64,000 bases of DNA from positions 1 through 64,000 of the forward strand of contig JADJAD010000017.1 in assembly GCA_016704465.1 (NCBI GenBank). Reading direction: 5' to 3'. The stretch's first letter is position 1. The number at the start of each line of letters is the position of its first letter. The position numbers and the translations under genes are program-made. This stretch comes from Gemmatimonadota bacterium. GTDB lineage: Bacteria > Gemmatimonadota > Gemmatimonadetes > Gemmatimonadales > Gemmatimonadaceae. Shown piece by piece: positions 17,781 to 26,883 of this stretch. Below the pieces are notes generated by a model. It ran no database searches. It was not told where the DNA came from and was given only the letters and a program-made list of their open reading frames with translations.

Positions 17781-19519
17781 CGCCCCCCCGGTGCAGCGGG
17801 CACGGCGACGGAGCTGTCCCGGAGCGGGACGAAGACCGCCCCTGTGGACAGGACCCGCGTGATGCGCAGTTCGGGGGGCGTCGCCTGCACCAGGCCGCGC
17901 GCCGCGTACGTCCCGTATTGCGTCGACGCGAGCACGTAGTCGACCCGATAGGTCGCGAGCACCGTGCGCAGCGACTGCACCGCGAACGCCGGCGTCTGCT
18001 GCACGAGGTGCTCCTGCGGCGTGAACGCGCCGGTCGGGATCGACCGTCGACCCGTGTACAGGTAGACCAGGACGTCATCATCGGTCGCCAGGACTGCCGC
18101 GCTATCGGTGTTCGCCGTGACCCACTCGGCGAGCGGACGCGCCCGGTCGGCGACCGACTGCTGCACGACCGTCCACCAGTGGCGCGACGCGCCCAGGTAG
18201 TTGTATCCGCCGTAGCCGACGGCAAGCGCCACGAGCGCGACCAGCGCGACCGTGCGCGCCGCACGGAGCAGCGGCGAACGCAGGGCGACTCCGACGCGCG
18301 TCGCGTTCCCGCCGCCGACCGTGTCCGATGATGGCGACACGGGCGTGCGATGTAATGACAGGGGCGGCGTGATTTCGGTGGCGCTCGACTCGGCGGGTGG
18401 CACGAAATTGTCCGTGGGGGGGGCCCCCCACTCCCACACCGCCGCCGCCGCCAGCGCATACACCATCCCGACCAGCGGCCACACTCCCCACGTGAACCGC
18501 GCCGGCGCGAATGGCCAGACCACCACGATCGTCAGGTAGCCCGCCAGGAAGAGCGCCGCCACCGGCGCCCGCTTCAGCAGCGCCCCGAGCCCCACCCCGA
18601 AGAAGAAGGACAGCGCGATCGACGTCGTATTGCGGACATACACATTGAGCGTGTCCGTCGCGGTCGACGCCCACCCCTGCGCCACCAGGTGCTTCAGGTT
18701 CGCCCAGGCCACGTCCCGCAGGAAGACGATCCCGTCCTGTCGCACGGCGTCCATCAGCCAGCCCAGGTACGACCCGTATTTTCCGAGGTAGATCGGCGGC
18801 ACCTCGGCCGCGTGCGCACCGACCCAGAGCTGCCAGGGGATCGACAGCGCCACCGCGACGCCCGCCAGCACCGCCGCCGCGCGCCACTCCCGCCGCCACA
18901 GCAGCACCAGCCCCGTGGCCGGGACGACCAGGATGCCTAACGTGCGCACGAGCGCGAGGGCGGCACACGCGGCCCCGGCGATCGCGGCGTCACGACCGCG
19001 GCCGCTCGACGCCGCGCGCTCGCACACCAGCAGCGTTGCCGCCAGGCCGCACAGGAACATCGGTTCGGACAGCACCATCACCGTCAGCAGCAACACCGGC
19101 GCGCAGGCGGTAAAGGCCACCACCGACAGCGCGGCCCCCCACGCCCCCAGCCGCAGGCGCTCGCGCGCAAAGCGATGGAACAGCACCGCGGCCCCGCCAA
19201 GCATCGCAGCGTTGGCGAACTTGAACAGCGTCACGTTCTGCGGGAACGAAGGGAAGAGCTTCCACAGCAGCGCGAGCAATGCCGGGTACAGCGGGGGATA
19301 GTGCGTCGCGCTCGGCGCCCCCGGCACGTTGAGGTAGCGGTATCCCTCCCCCGTCGCCAGCGACTTCGCGAGCACGACGTAGATGCCGTCGTCCTGGAAC
19401 ACCCCGGCCGGCCACGGCCCGATCGCCGCCACGGCCGCGCCGAACGCCGCGAGGGCCACCAGCCACGGCGCGAGTCGCGACGCGGCGTGCGCCGCCTCGT
19501 GACGCGCCGCAGGCCGCAC
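17777..19519 (-). CDS. GT-C family membrane glycosyltransferase (ArnT/PMT-like), copy 2
   Basis: 580 residues, multi-pass. It has the same architecture as the downstream copy: WPAGVFQDDGIYVVLAKSLA and HYPPLYPALLALLW in the first loop, then a C-terminal soluble part of about 100 residues. An additional loop of about 60 residues rich in Pro, Thr and Ser sits after the helices around residue 370 and contains a run of eight C (18416-18423 region). It is the first of the three overlapping glycosyltransferase genes, 75 bases after the PilR-like gene on the same strand. Confidence 0.8.
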   Translation of the reverse strand: MRPAARHEAAHAASRLAPWLVALAAFGAAVAAIGPWPAGVFQDDGIYVVLAKSLATGEGYRYLNVPGAPSATHYPPLYPALLALLWKLFPSFPQNVTLFKFANAAMLGGAAVLFHRFARERLRLGAWGAALSVVAFTACAPVLLLTVMVLSEPMFLCGLAATLLVCERAASSGRGRDAAIAGAACAALALVRTLGILVVPATGLVLLWRREWRAAAVLAGVAVALSIPWQLWVGAHAAEVPPIYLGKYGSYLGWLMDAVRQDGIVFLRDVAWANLKHLVAQGWASTATDTLNVYVRNTTSIALSFFFGVGLGALLKRAPVAALFLAGYLTIVVVWPFAPARFTWGVWPLVGMVYALAAAAVWEWGAPPTDNFVPPAESSATEITPPLSLHRTPVSPSSDTVGGGNATRVGVALRSPLLRAARTVALVALVALAVGYGGYNYLGASRHWWTVVQQSVADRARPLAEWVTANTDSAAVLATDDDVLVYLYTGRRSIPTGAFTPQEHLVQQTPAFAVQSLRTVLATYRVDYVLASTQYGTYAARGLVQATPPELRITRVLSTGAVFVPLRDSSVAVPAAPGGR

Positions 19520-19594
19520 GGGCGCTTCACCCGCCGGCGCCTCCCCTCGAGGCGCCCATCGACGGCGTCGACACCAGGCGCAGCGGCCCCACGC

Positions 19595-20974
19595 TCAATT
19601 CTCTGCCCCGAAGCGCTGCAGCTTGCGGTGCAGCGTGGAGGGATCGATGCCTAACGCCTCGGCGGCACGCGTCTTGTTGCCCCCCTCGGACTGGAGGACC
19701 CAGAGGATGTACGCTCGCTCGATCACGTCCAGCGGCGGGTTCGGCGTCGCCCGCTCCTCGACCAGCCGCTCCGGCGTGTGGGTGGAGAGCTTCTCCGGCA
19801 ACGCACCCAGCTCGATCGTGCCGTTGTCCGTGAGGATGCACGCCCGCTCGAGCGCGTTCTCCAACTCCCGCACGTTGCCCGGCCAGGGGTATCGCATGAC
19901 CATCTCCAGCGCGGATTCGCTCAACTGTTTCGGCGGCTCGCTGCGCTGCTGCGCCGTGCGCTGCAGGAAGGCGTCGACGAGCAGCGGGATGTCATCGCTC
20001 CGTTCGCGCAGCGGCGGAAGATGGACGGCGATCACGTTCAGGCGATAGTACAGGTCGCGCCGGAAGGTCCCGCGCCGGATCTCCTCGTCGAGGTCACGGT
20101 TGGTCGCCGCGAGCAGGCGCGTGTTGATCGAGACGGCCTCGGTTGCCCCGACAGGGATGATCTGCCGCTGCTGCAGCACGCGCAGCAGCTTCACCTGTGT
20201 CGCGGGGGTCGTCTCACCGATCTCGTCGAGGAAGAAGGTCCCCTTTTCGGCCGAGGCGAACAACCCGGTCTTGTCCTTCACCGCGCCAGTGAATGACCCC
20301 TTCACGTGCCCGAACAGCTCGCTCTCGAGCAGCGACTCGGGCAGGGCGCCGCAGTTGATCGAGAGGAACGGCCCCTCGGTCCGCTGCGACAGGTCGTGGA
20401 TGTACCGGGCGATCACTTCCTTTCCCGTGCCGGACTCGCCCTGGATCAGCACGGTCGAGTCGGTCGGTGCGACGGTCTCCGCCAGGCGCAAGACATCCAT
20501 CCAGGCACGGCTCTTCCCGATCGGCCGTCCGCCGACCGACTTGTCACGGCGGCGGATCTCCTGCTTGAGCGTCTTGTTCTCGACCCGCAGCGTGCGATGC
20601 TCGGTCGCCCGGCGCAGGATGGCCAGCAGCTCGTCGTTGCGGAACGGCTTCTGGATGTAGTAGAACGCCCCCTCGTTCACCGCCTGCATCGCCGACTGCA
20701 GCGTGGCCTGCGCGGTCATCAGGATGACCGGCATGTCGGGGTCCTTCTGCCGGGCGGCGCTGAGGATCTCCAGCCCGCCCACCGCCGGCATGCGGATGTC
20801 GCTCAGCACCACGTCGGGCGCGAGCGACTCGATCTGGTCCAGCCCCTGCCGGCCGCCTAACGCCACATGCGGCGTGAAGCCCTCATTCTTGAGCAGGATG
20901 CGCAGCGATTCGAGGATCCCGGCCTCGTCGTCCACGACGAGCACACAGGGGCCGGACAGGTGGCGATCGGTCAC
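19595..20974 (-). CDS. pilR: NtrC-family response regulator, PilR-like
   Basis: 459 residues. The receiver domain comes first (VLVVDDEAGILESLRILL, phosphoacceptor in VLSDIRMP). The AAA+ domain has Walker A GESGTGKE, Walker B TFFLDEIGE and a GSFTGA loop in place of GAFTGA. A Fis-type helix-turn-helix lies at the C-terminus (RAAEALGIDPSTLHRKL). It activates sigma-54 promoters. It overlaps the kinase gene by ATGA. Its place beside pilin genes suggests PilR; the exact regulon is inferred. Confidence 0.85.
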   Translation of the reverse strand: MTDRHLSGPCVLVVDDEAGILESLRILLKNEGFTPHVALGGRQGLDQIESLAPDVVLSDIRMPAVGGLEILSAARQKDPDMPVILMTAQATLQSAMQAVNEGAFYYIQKPFRNDELLAILRRATEHRTLRVENKTLKQEIRRRDKSVGGRPIGKSRAWMDVLRLAETVAPTDSTVLIQGESGTGKEVIARYIHDLSQRTEGPFLSINCGALPESLLESELFGHVKGSFTGAVKDKTGLFASAEKGTFFLDEIGETTPATQVKLLRVLQQRQIIPVGATEAVSINTRLLAATNRDLDEEIRRGTFRRDLYYRLNVIAVHLPPLRERSDDIPLLVDAFLQRTAQQRSEPPKQLSESALEMVMRYPWPGNVRELENALERACILTDNGTIELGALPEKLSTHTPERLVEERATPNPPLDVIERAYILWVLQSEGGNKTRAAEALGIDPSTLHRKLQRFGAEN

Positions 20975-22653
20975 GCGGCAACTCCAGCGTCGGTCTGGTA
21001 CGAAGGAAGCAGGACGGTCACGCGCGTCCCGCGCGCGTCGCTGTCCACGAAGACGAAGCCGCGATGGGACTCGATGGCGCGGTGCACCACCGAGAGCCCG
21101 AGCCCGCTCCCGCCGGGCTTCGTCGTGAAGAACGGATCGAACAACCGGTCGCGAATCTCGTGCGGGATGCCGCCGCCCTGGTCGGAGACCCGCAGCGCCA
21201 CGCCCCCGCGATCGAACGACACGCCGGCCGGCGCATCGTCCGAGGTCAACGGCGCCAACTCCACACGGACCGCGCCCGGCTGGGTCGACGCCTGGATGGC
21301 ATTCAAGGCCAGGTTGAAGACGGCCCGGTGCAGCAGGTCCTCGTCGCCCTCCACGATGAATCCCTCGCCCGGCAGGTCGCAGTGGACGAGGACTCCATCG
21401 GGCCGGTCGGGGTGCGCCGCGACCAGCGACGCCGCCTCTCGGGCCACTGCCGCCAGGTCGACCGGCCCGATGCGCGTGACCCGTACACGCGCGAAGTCGA
21501 GGAACTCGCTGAGCAAGCGGGAAAGGCGATCCGACTCACGAACGATCAGTTCGGACAGCGACCGCTCATCGTCGTTCGCCCGCGGCGAGCGCCCCAATTG
21601 CTCCACCGCCGACCGAATGGACGCCAGCGGATTCTTGATCTCGTGGGCGAGCGATGCGCTCAGTTCGGCCACTGCCTCCAGTCGCTCGGCACGCATGTGC
21701 AGCGTGTCCAGGCGCTTCTGGTCAGAGATGTCCTGAAAGATCACCGTGGCCGTGCTTCCCGCGCCCCCTGCGGCATCGCTTCCGTTCGCCAGCGAGACCG
21801 TCGTGTTCAACCCGATCGGGAACGAACGCGTGGCGGTCGTCACCGAACCTTCGGCGCGCGTCGTGCGAATCCCCTCCATCGCCGCGCGCTCGATCGCCCG
21901 CGCCAGCACCGGCGATACCGGCTCGATCAGGCGCAACGACGACGCCCCCACCTGTGACTCCAGCGGGAGCCCGAGCAGGTTGCAGGCGGTGGGATTGGCA
22001 TAGAGCAGCGTCCCGCGCGAGTCCACCGTGATGATCCCGCTCTTGATGTTGCGCAGGATATCGCTGGCCTCGAGCCGGACCTTGACCAGCTCGGCCGCCA
22101 GCTCTGCGGTCCCCGCCCGCGCCTCGCGCAGCCGAGCCGCGATGTACCAGGACGACAAGGCGACCACGGCGAAGACTACGAGCTGCAGCCAGACCGCCAC
22201 CTCGAGCGCCGAGTCCGTCAGGAGTATCACGTCGCCGAAGTACAGCACGCAGGCCAGCGCCGCCGCCAGGAAGGCCCCGGTCGTCGACAGCAGGACCGCC
22301 GACGTGGCGATGACCAGGATGTACAGCGCGGCGAACTGCGACGACCCGTCACCGGTGATATGGACGATGGCCGTGACCAGGATGAGGTCGAAGACCGCCT
22401 GGAGCGACAGGAAGGTCGGGCCGGGCGCGCTTCCCTCACTCTCACTATAGAAGGCCGACGCCCCCGTGAAGACCATCGCCACGGTGACCATGAGCGAGGC
22501 AATCAGCGTCAGCTCCCGATCCGCATCGCGCCAGGCAAAGACCGCCGCGAGGTAGATCGCCGCCGCCAGGATCAGTCGGCCGACATAGATGGACCGCAGC
22601 AGTCGCTGCGGCTCAATGAGGGATCGCGAGGCGTTGGGGGCGATCGTGGTCAA
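20971..22653 (-). CDS. pilS: Membrane histidine kinase with PAS domain, PilS-like
   Basis: About 560 residues from the TTG at 22653; earlier starts (22707 or 22845) would add a low-complexity segment. Six membrane helices occupy about residues 20-190, followed by a PAS domain (LRNIKSGIITVDSRGTLLYA). The His box is ELSASLAHEIKNPLASIRS, and the ATPase domain has LALNAIQAS, DQGGGIP and GGSGLGLSVV. The six-helix plus PAS layout is that of PilS. It is the first gene of the kinase-regulator pair. Confidence 0.85.
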   Translation of the reverse strand: MTTIAPNASRSLIEPQRLLRSIYVGRLILAAAIYLAAVFAWRDADRELTLIASLMVTVAMVFTGASAFYSESEGSAPGPTFLSLQAVFDLILVTAIVHITGDGSSQFAALYILVIATSAVLLSTTGAFLAAALACVLYFGDVILLTDSALEVAVWLQLVVFAVVALSSWYIAARLREARAGTAELAAELVKVRLEASDILRNIKSGIITVDSRGTLLYANPTACNLLGLPLESQVGASSLRLIEPVSPVLARAIERAAMEGIRTTRAEGSVTTATRSFPIGLNTTVSLANGSDAAGGAGSTATVIFQDISDQKRLDTLHMRAERLEAVAELSASLAHEIKNPLASIRSAVEQLGRSPRANDDERSLSELIVRESDRLSRLLSEFLDFARVRVTRIGPVDLAAVAREAASLVAAHPDRPDGVLVHCDLPGEGFIVEGDEDLLHRAVFNLALNAIQASTQPGAVRVELAPLTSDDAPAGVSFDRGGVALRVSDQGGGIPHEIRDRLFDPFFTTKPGGSGLGLSVVHRAIESHRGFVFVDSDARGTRVTVLLPSYQTDAGVAA

Positions 22654-22882
22654 TCCGGTACGGGAAAGAGCGTTGCATCCTGCAAGGCCAGCGCGCCGAC
22701 GCAACACTGGCAAAGTGCCGTAGTGAGGACGATTCGAGACGGAACGCGTTTCCTCCCTTGGCGTTGAGGTCGTAGCGAAATGCCGTGACGCGGTTAGCCT
22801 TGAGCAGGTGTGACGTGGGGCGCCCTCGACCTGCGCCCCTTGCAACCCGACGCTCCAGCCCCTCCCCCTCGTCGTTCACCTC
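22654..22882. other. Divergent intergenic region, PilS-like kinase and methyltransferase
   Basis: A gap of about 230 bases, if the kinase starts at 22653, that must carry two opposed promoters. No clear -35/-10 pair or operator palindrome stands out. Confidence 0.4.
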
Positions 22883-23686
22883 GTGATCGTTCGGCTTCCC
22901 GGCTTCGCCCACTTCGCCCGAACCCTCATCCTGGCCGTCGGAATCGCCCTGGTCGCCGGGTGCGAATCGACGCAGGGAACGCCCGAGCCCCGCGCGCAGG
23001 TCGATTCGCTCTGGACCTCGTACGCGCGCGGGCTCCCGGCCGACTCCTTTCCGGCTCCCAGCCGGCGCTTCTCCCGCATTGTCGCTCCGCGCTGGACCGA
23101 CGAAGGCACACGCGATGCCGCCAGCGAGGCCGAGACCGTCATTGCCAACCTGCCCCTCCTCCCGGGGATGTCCGTGGCCGACATCGGCGCCGGCGATGGC
23201 TACTACGTGACCCGCATGTCGCGGCGCGTGGGTCCGACCGGTCGTGTGTACGGTCAGGATATCATTCCTGAGTACCTGAACCTGCTCGCCGACCGGGTGC
23301 GTGAGGCCGGCCTGACCAACGTGACCGTCGTCCGAGGCGAGGCCGCGGACCCGCGGCTGCCGCGCGACTCGATCGACGCGGCGATCATGATCCACATGTA
23401 CCATGAGATTACCGAGCCGTACGCTCAACTCTGGAACCTTGCCCAAGTCCTGAAGCCGGGCGCGCACCTCGCGATTCTCGACACCACGTTTCCGACCGAC
23501 CAGCACGGCACCCCCCCCTGGCTCCTGGAATGCGAGCTCGGGGTGGTGGGCTTCGAGAAAGTGCGCAGCATGAGTACCGGCCCCGACGAATACCTCACCG
23601 TCTTCCGCACAGCTCCGCGCGACTCCGTGCCCACCCCGGCGATGATTCGCGAGCGGGTGGCGGCGGGCGCCTGCCTGCAACGTTAG
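22883..23686 (+). CDS. Lipoprotein-anchored class I SAM-dependent methyltransferase-like protein
   Basis: 267 residues from a GTG. A type II signal peptide (LILAVGIALVAGC, lipid Cys at residue 27) precedes a Rossmann methyltransferase domain. Motif I is VADIGAGDGYYV, and the post-I acidic residue lies in VYGQDI. The fold normally needs cytoplasmic S-adenosylmethionine, so export is odd. Either the N-terminus is a membrane anchor facing inward, or the protein has a different ligand. It ends in CGTTAG, so the stop codon lies in the recurrent CGTTAGG word. Confidence 0.75.
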   Translation: MIVRLPGFAHFARTLILAVGIALVAGCESTQGTPEPRAQVDSLWTSYARGLPADSFPAPSRRFSRIVAPRWTDEGTRDAASEAETVIANLPLLPGMSVADIGAGDGYYVTRMSRRVGPTGRVYGQDIIPEYLNLLADRVREAGLTNVTVVRGEAADPRLPRDSIDAAIMIHMYHEITEPYAQLWNLAQVLKPGAHLAILDTTFPTDQHGTPPWLLECELGVVGFEKVRSMSTGPDEYLTVFRTAPRDSVPTPAMIRERVAAGACLQR

Positions 23687-23747
23687 GTAGCGCACGAGCG
23701 CGCCCTCCCGTCTCGGCGCGCTCGCCCCTCACCCCGAACCCCACGTC

Positions 23748-25079
23748 GTGGAACCCCTCTCGGCCTCATCTATCGGCAGTCGGCTAGCCGCCGTCCTCAT
23801 CCTCGTCCTCATCAACGGGTTCTTCGTGATGGCCGAGTTCGCGCTGGTGGGGGCGCGCCGAAGCAAGCTCTCAGAGATGGCGGCGCGAGGAGATCGCGGC
23901 GCACGTCGCGCGCAAGCCGCGATGGCCGACCTGGACCGCTACATCTCGGGAACGCAGCTCGGAATCACGCTGGCCTCGCTCGCCCTGGGCTGGATCGGCG
24001 AACCCGCGCTGGCGGTCCTTGTCGATCGATTCCTCGCGCAGTTCGGAATCGACGTCCCCGCCGGCCTGGCCCATTCGGCCGCCGGGACGATCACCGCCTT
24101 CATGATCATCACCTTCCTGCACATCGTGCTGGGCGAGCTGGCTCCCAAGAGTGTGGCACTCGTGATGCCGGAGCGCATCAGCGGCCTGGTGGCGCTCCCG
24201 CTCATGGCGTTCTCACGCCTGATGTCCCCGTTCATCTGGCTGCTCAATGGGACGGCGACCGCACTCTTGCGGCTGGCGGGAATCCAGCCGATGTCGGAGC
24301 TGGCGCACGCCCACTCGCCCGAGGAGATCCGCCTCCTCGTGCTGCAGGCGCGCGCCGTCGGCACGCTCAGCGAGACCGACTCGGCCATGCTGGCCGGCAT
24401 TTTCGACTTTGCCGCCAAGCGCATCCACGACGTCATGCAGCCGCGCACCGACATCGTCGCCCTCCACATCGACGACGACGAGGCCGAGGTCACGGCGTTG
24501 CTCCGGCGCGAGCGCTACTCGCGCTATCCCGTCTACGACGAGTCGCTGGACGACATTGTCGGCGTCTTCCTGTCCAAGGACCTCTGGCTGCGCGAACGGG
24601 ATCGCCCGTTCCAGCTGCGGGACTTCCTGCGTGAACCGCTGCTCGTCCCCGCCTCGCGCTCGGCAGAACGCGTCCTCGATGACCTCCGGCGCACGCGCGC
24701 GCAGATGGCGGTGGTCCTCGACGAGTTCGGCGGCACCGCCGGCATCGTCACCATGGAGGACCTGATCGAGGAGGTCATCGGCGACATTGCCGATGAGTAC
24801 GACATGGCCTCGCGCGACGCGGTCGAGGTGGACGGCGTGCTGGAACTCGCCGGGGCACTCTCGCTGGTCGATGTGCGGTCCGACCATCGCCTCGCGATTC
24901 CCGACGGCGAGTGGACGACGCTTGGCGGCTACGTATTCGCCCGGCTCGGGCACGTCCCTTCGCTGGGAGAGCGCGCGCCCTATCCCGGCGGTGAACTGGA
25001 GGTCATCGCCATGGACAAACGACGCGTTGCTGCCGTGCGCGTCCACCGCCTCGCCACGCCTCCGCGACCGCCGGACTGA
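23748..25079 (+). CDS. CorC/HlyC-family membrane protein (DUF21-CBS-CorC_HlyC)
   Basis: 443 residues from a GTG. A DUF21/CNNM domain with about four helices covers residues 1-190 (INGFFVMAEFALVGARRSKL). Two CBS motifs follow at about 215-330 (VMQPRTDIVALHID and VVLDEFGGTAGIVTMEDLIE), then the C-terminal CorC_HlyC domain. Members are linked to magnesium efflux or membrane ion tolerance. It lies 7 bases upstream of arfB on the same strand, so the two may be co-transcribed. Confidence 0.9.
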   Translation: MEPLSASSIGSRLAAVLILVLINGFFVMAEFALVGARRSKLSEMAARGDRGARRAQAAMADLDRYISGTQLGITLASLALGWIGEPALAVLVDRFLAQFGIDVPAGLAHSAAGTITAFMIITFLHIVLGELAPKSVALVMPERISGLVALPLMAFSRLMSPFIWLLNGTATALLRLAGIQPMSELAHAHSPEEIRLLVLQARAVGTLSETDSAMLAGIFDFAAKRIHDVMQPRTDIVALHIDDDEAEVTALLRRERYSRYPVYDESLDDIVGVFLSKDLWLRERDRPFQLRDFLREPLLVPASRSAERVLDDLRRTRAQMAVVLDEFGGTAGIVTMEDLIEEVIGDIADEYDMASRDAVEVDGVLELAGALSLVDVRSDHRLAIPDGEWTTLGGYVFARLGHVPSLGERAPYPGGELEVIAMDKRRVAAVRVHRLATPPRPPD

Positions 25080-25086
25080 CGCCTTT

Positions 25087-25572
25087 ATGACGCCTCCGCC
25101 ACCTCCGCCAGGCCGGTCCCGTCGCGCACCCGCTGCGTCGTCCCCCGACGATGACGTCGTGATCGACGCGCGACACGTCATCCCGCGTGCCGAGCTCTCG
25201 GCGCGCGCCTCGCGCGCGGGAGGAGCGGGCGGACAGCACGTCAATACGTCGTCGACCCGCGTCGAGCTGCTCTGGGATCCCGCGACCTCACGGGCGCTCA
25301 CTGACATCGAGCGGGCTCGCGTGCTCGAGAAGCTGGCCGCGCGCCTCGATGCCGAGGGGCGCGTGCGGATCGTGGCCAGCGATACCCGGAGCCAGAAGCA
25401 GAACCGAGTGCTCGCCGAAGTGCGCCTGGCCGAGCTCGTCGCGCGCGCGCTGGTGGTCCCCCGTATCCGCAAGAAGACACGACCGACGCGCGCCTCGACC
25501 GAACGCCGCCTCGAGACCAAGAAACGCGAATCGCAGAAAAAGCAGGACCGTCGGCCCAAGCACTGGGACTGA
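25087..25572 (+). CDS. arfB: Alternative ribosome-rescue factor ArfB (GGQ peptidyl-tRNA hydrolase)
   Basis: 161 residues. The release-factor catalytic loop is RAGGAGGQHVNTSSTRVEL with the GGQ triad, and the tail is very basic (KKTRPTRAS, KKRESQKKQDRRPK), which enters the mRNA channel of stalled ribosomes. The start at 25087 was chosen as the ATG right after the CorC-family stop. An upstream extension exists but lies within that gene. Confidence 0.9.
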   Translation: MTPPPPPPGRSRRAPAASSPDDDVVIDARHVIPRAELSARASRAGGAGGQHVNTSSTRVELLWDPATSRALTDIERARVLEKLAARLDAEGRVRIVASDTRSQKQNRVLAEVRLAELVARALVVPRIRKKTRPTRASTERRLETKKRESQKKQDRRPKHWD

Positions 25573-25597
25573 CGGCCCGCTTGTCAGACAGTCGACG

Positions 25598-25624
25598 GCG
25601 CCCGAGCCGCGTCGGAGCGGGCGC
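25598..25624. terminator. Possible bidirectional hairpin between arfB and the epimerase-like gene
   Basis: A 7-bp GCGCCCG stem with a 13-nt loop lies in the gap between two convergent stops. Moderate strength only. Confidence 0.4.
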
Positions 25625-25674
25625 TGCCACGGGCTAGTCCGCGGCCCGCGGCTCCTGCGCTCGCGTCTCCTGCG

Positions 25675-26820
25675 CTACCCGTTCCCCCTGCGCCACAGCG
25701 CCAGCAGCTCCTGCTCACGCGCACGAGAGATCCCGGCCGCGCGCTTCGCTCGTTCGGCAGCAGGACGCGCCTTGTCCCACTCGATCGTATCGCGCGCCGT
25801 GTCGGCCAGCGGGCGATACGTCAGCCCGGCGGCGACGGCACGCGAGACGTCCACGTACATGAGCAGGTCGCCCGGCGCCCACGCCGGAATCTGGCTCCAG
25901 ATCGCCACTTTCTGCGCGGCCAGGAAGTCCTCCGAGACCCAGGTCAGGCTCACCGGCGCCGACGTGACCGCCCGACAGCCGGCGAGCATCTCGGCGAACG
26001 TGAGCCGGGTGGCCGGCCCGGTGGCGTTGAAGTCGCCCATCGTGCCCGACTCGGCAAGTCGGACGATCCATTCCGTGAGGTCGCGCTGGTCGATGACCTG
26101 CGACGAATGGTTGGGGTTTCCTGGCGCCAGCACCTCGCCCCCCTCGTCCACGCGTACGGGCCAGTACGTCCACCGGTCGGTCGGATCGGTGGGGCCGACG
26201 ATCAACCCCGGACGCACGACCGTCGTCCGCCCCGGGAACACCTCATGCACGATGTTCTCGGAGAGCGCCTTGGTCAGGCCGTAGGGCGCCTCATCGCCGT
26301 CCTTCCACCCCGCGGGCGGTGCGAAGCGCTCGTAGGTCTCGGGGGTCGGCCGCATCAGCACGTTCGCGCTGGATGCGTAGCTCATGGCCGGCGTGTTGTA
26401 CGCCGAGATCGACGAGACGAACAGATAGTGGCTCGTGGAGTCGCGAAGTGCCTTGGTGCTGCGCTGCACCCACCGATAGTCGCGCGCGTTGTTGTCGAGC
26501 ACCGCATCCCACTTCCGCTTGGAGAGGATGCCCATGTCTCCTTCGCGGTCGGCGATGATGTGCTCCACGCCGTCGACCTTCGTGGCGCTGCGACCGCGGG
26601 TGAGGATCGTGACCTCGTGTCCGCGGGCGAGCGCGTACTTGACCGTGTTGGGGCCGATGAAGCCCGTTCCGCCAAGGATCAGGAGCTTCTTGGCCGCCGC
26701 GGGGCGCGGCGCGGCGGCGTGCGGCGCGGCCTCGATCGCCCCGCCAAAGGTGGGACGAAGCGCCAACGCGGCGCCGACTATCGAGCCGGTCCGCAGGAAG
26801 TGTCGTCGGGAGCCGTGCAT
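25675..26820 (-). CDS. Tat-exported NAD-dependent epimerase/dehydratase-like protein
   Basis: 381 residues. MHGSRRHFLRTGSIVGAALA is a twin-arginine signal. The mature part has the dinucleotide motif GGTGFIG and a YGLTK catalytic pair, so it belongs to the extended SDR (epimerase) fold. The start at 26820 places RR directly after the Met. The Tat route is consistent with export after cofactor binding. It is on the same strand as the Sec-exported SDR upstream. The substrate is unknown. Confidence 0.78.
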   Translation of the reverse strand: MHGSRRHFLRTGSIVGAALALRPTFGGAIEAAPHAAAPRPAAAKKLLILGGTGFIGPNTVKYALARGHEVTILTRGRSATKVDGVEHIIADREGDMGILSKRKWDAVLDNNARDYRWVQRSTKALRDSTSHYLFVSSISAYNTPAMSYASSANVLMRPTPETYERFAPPAGWKDGDEAPYGLTKALSENIVHEVFPGRTTVVRPGLIVGPTDPTDRWTYWPVRVDEGGEVLAPGNPNHSSQVIDQRDLTEWIVRLAESGTMGDFNATGPATRLTFAEMLAGCRAVTSAPVSLTWVSEDFLAAQKVAIWSQIPAWAPGDLLMYVDVSRAVAAGLTYRPLADTARDTIEWDKARPAAERAKRAAGISRAREQELLALWRRGNG

Positions 26821-26883
26821 TCGAATGGGGGTTGAGGGAGAGCCCTGCCGAGTGGCGCGGCGATCCACGCGCCGGAGCGCCGC

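Noticed and set aside
16158..17939. Plus-strand open frame of about 590 codons opposite GT-C copy 1
   Set aside because: Composition is that of antisense reading, with no domain or membrane pattern; the minus-strand GT-C motifs are clear.
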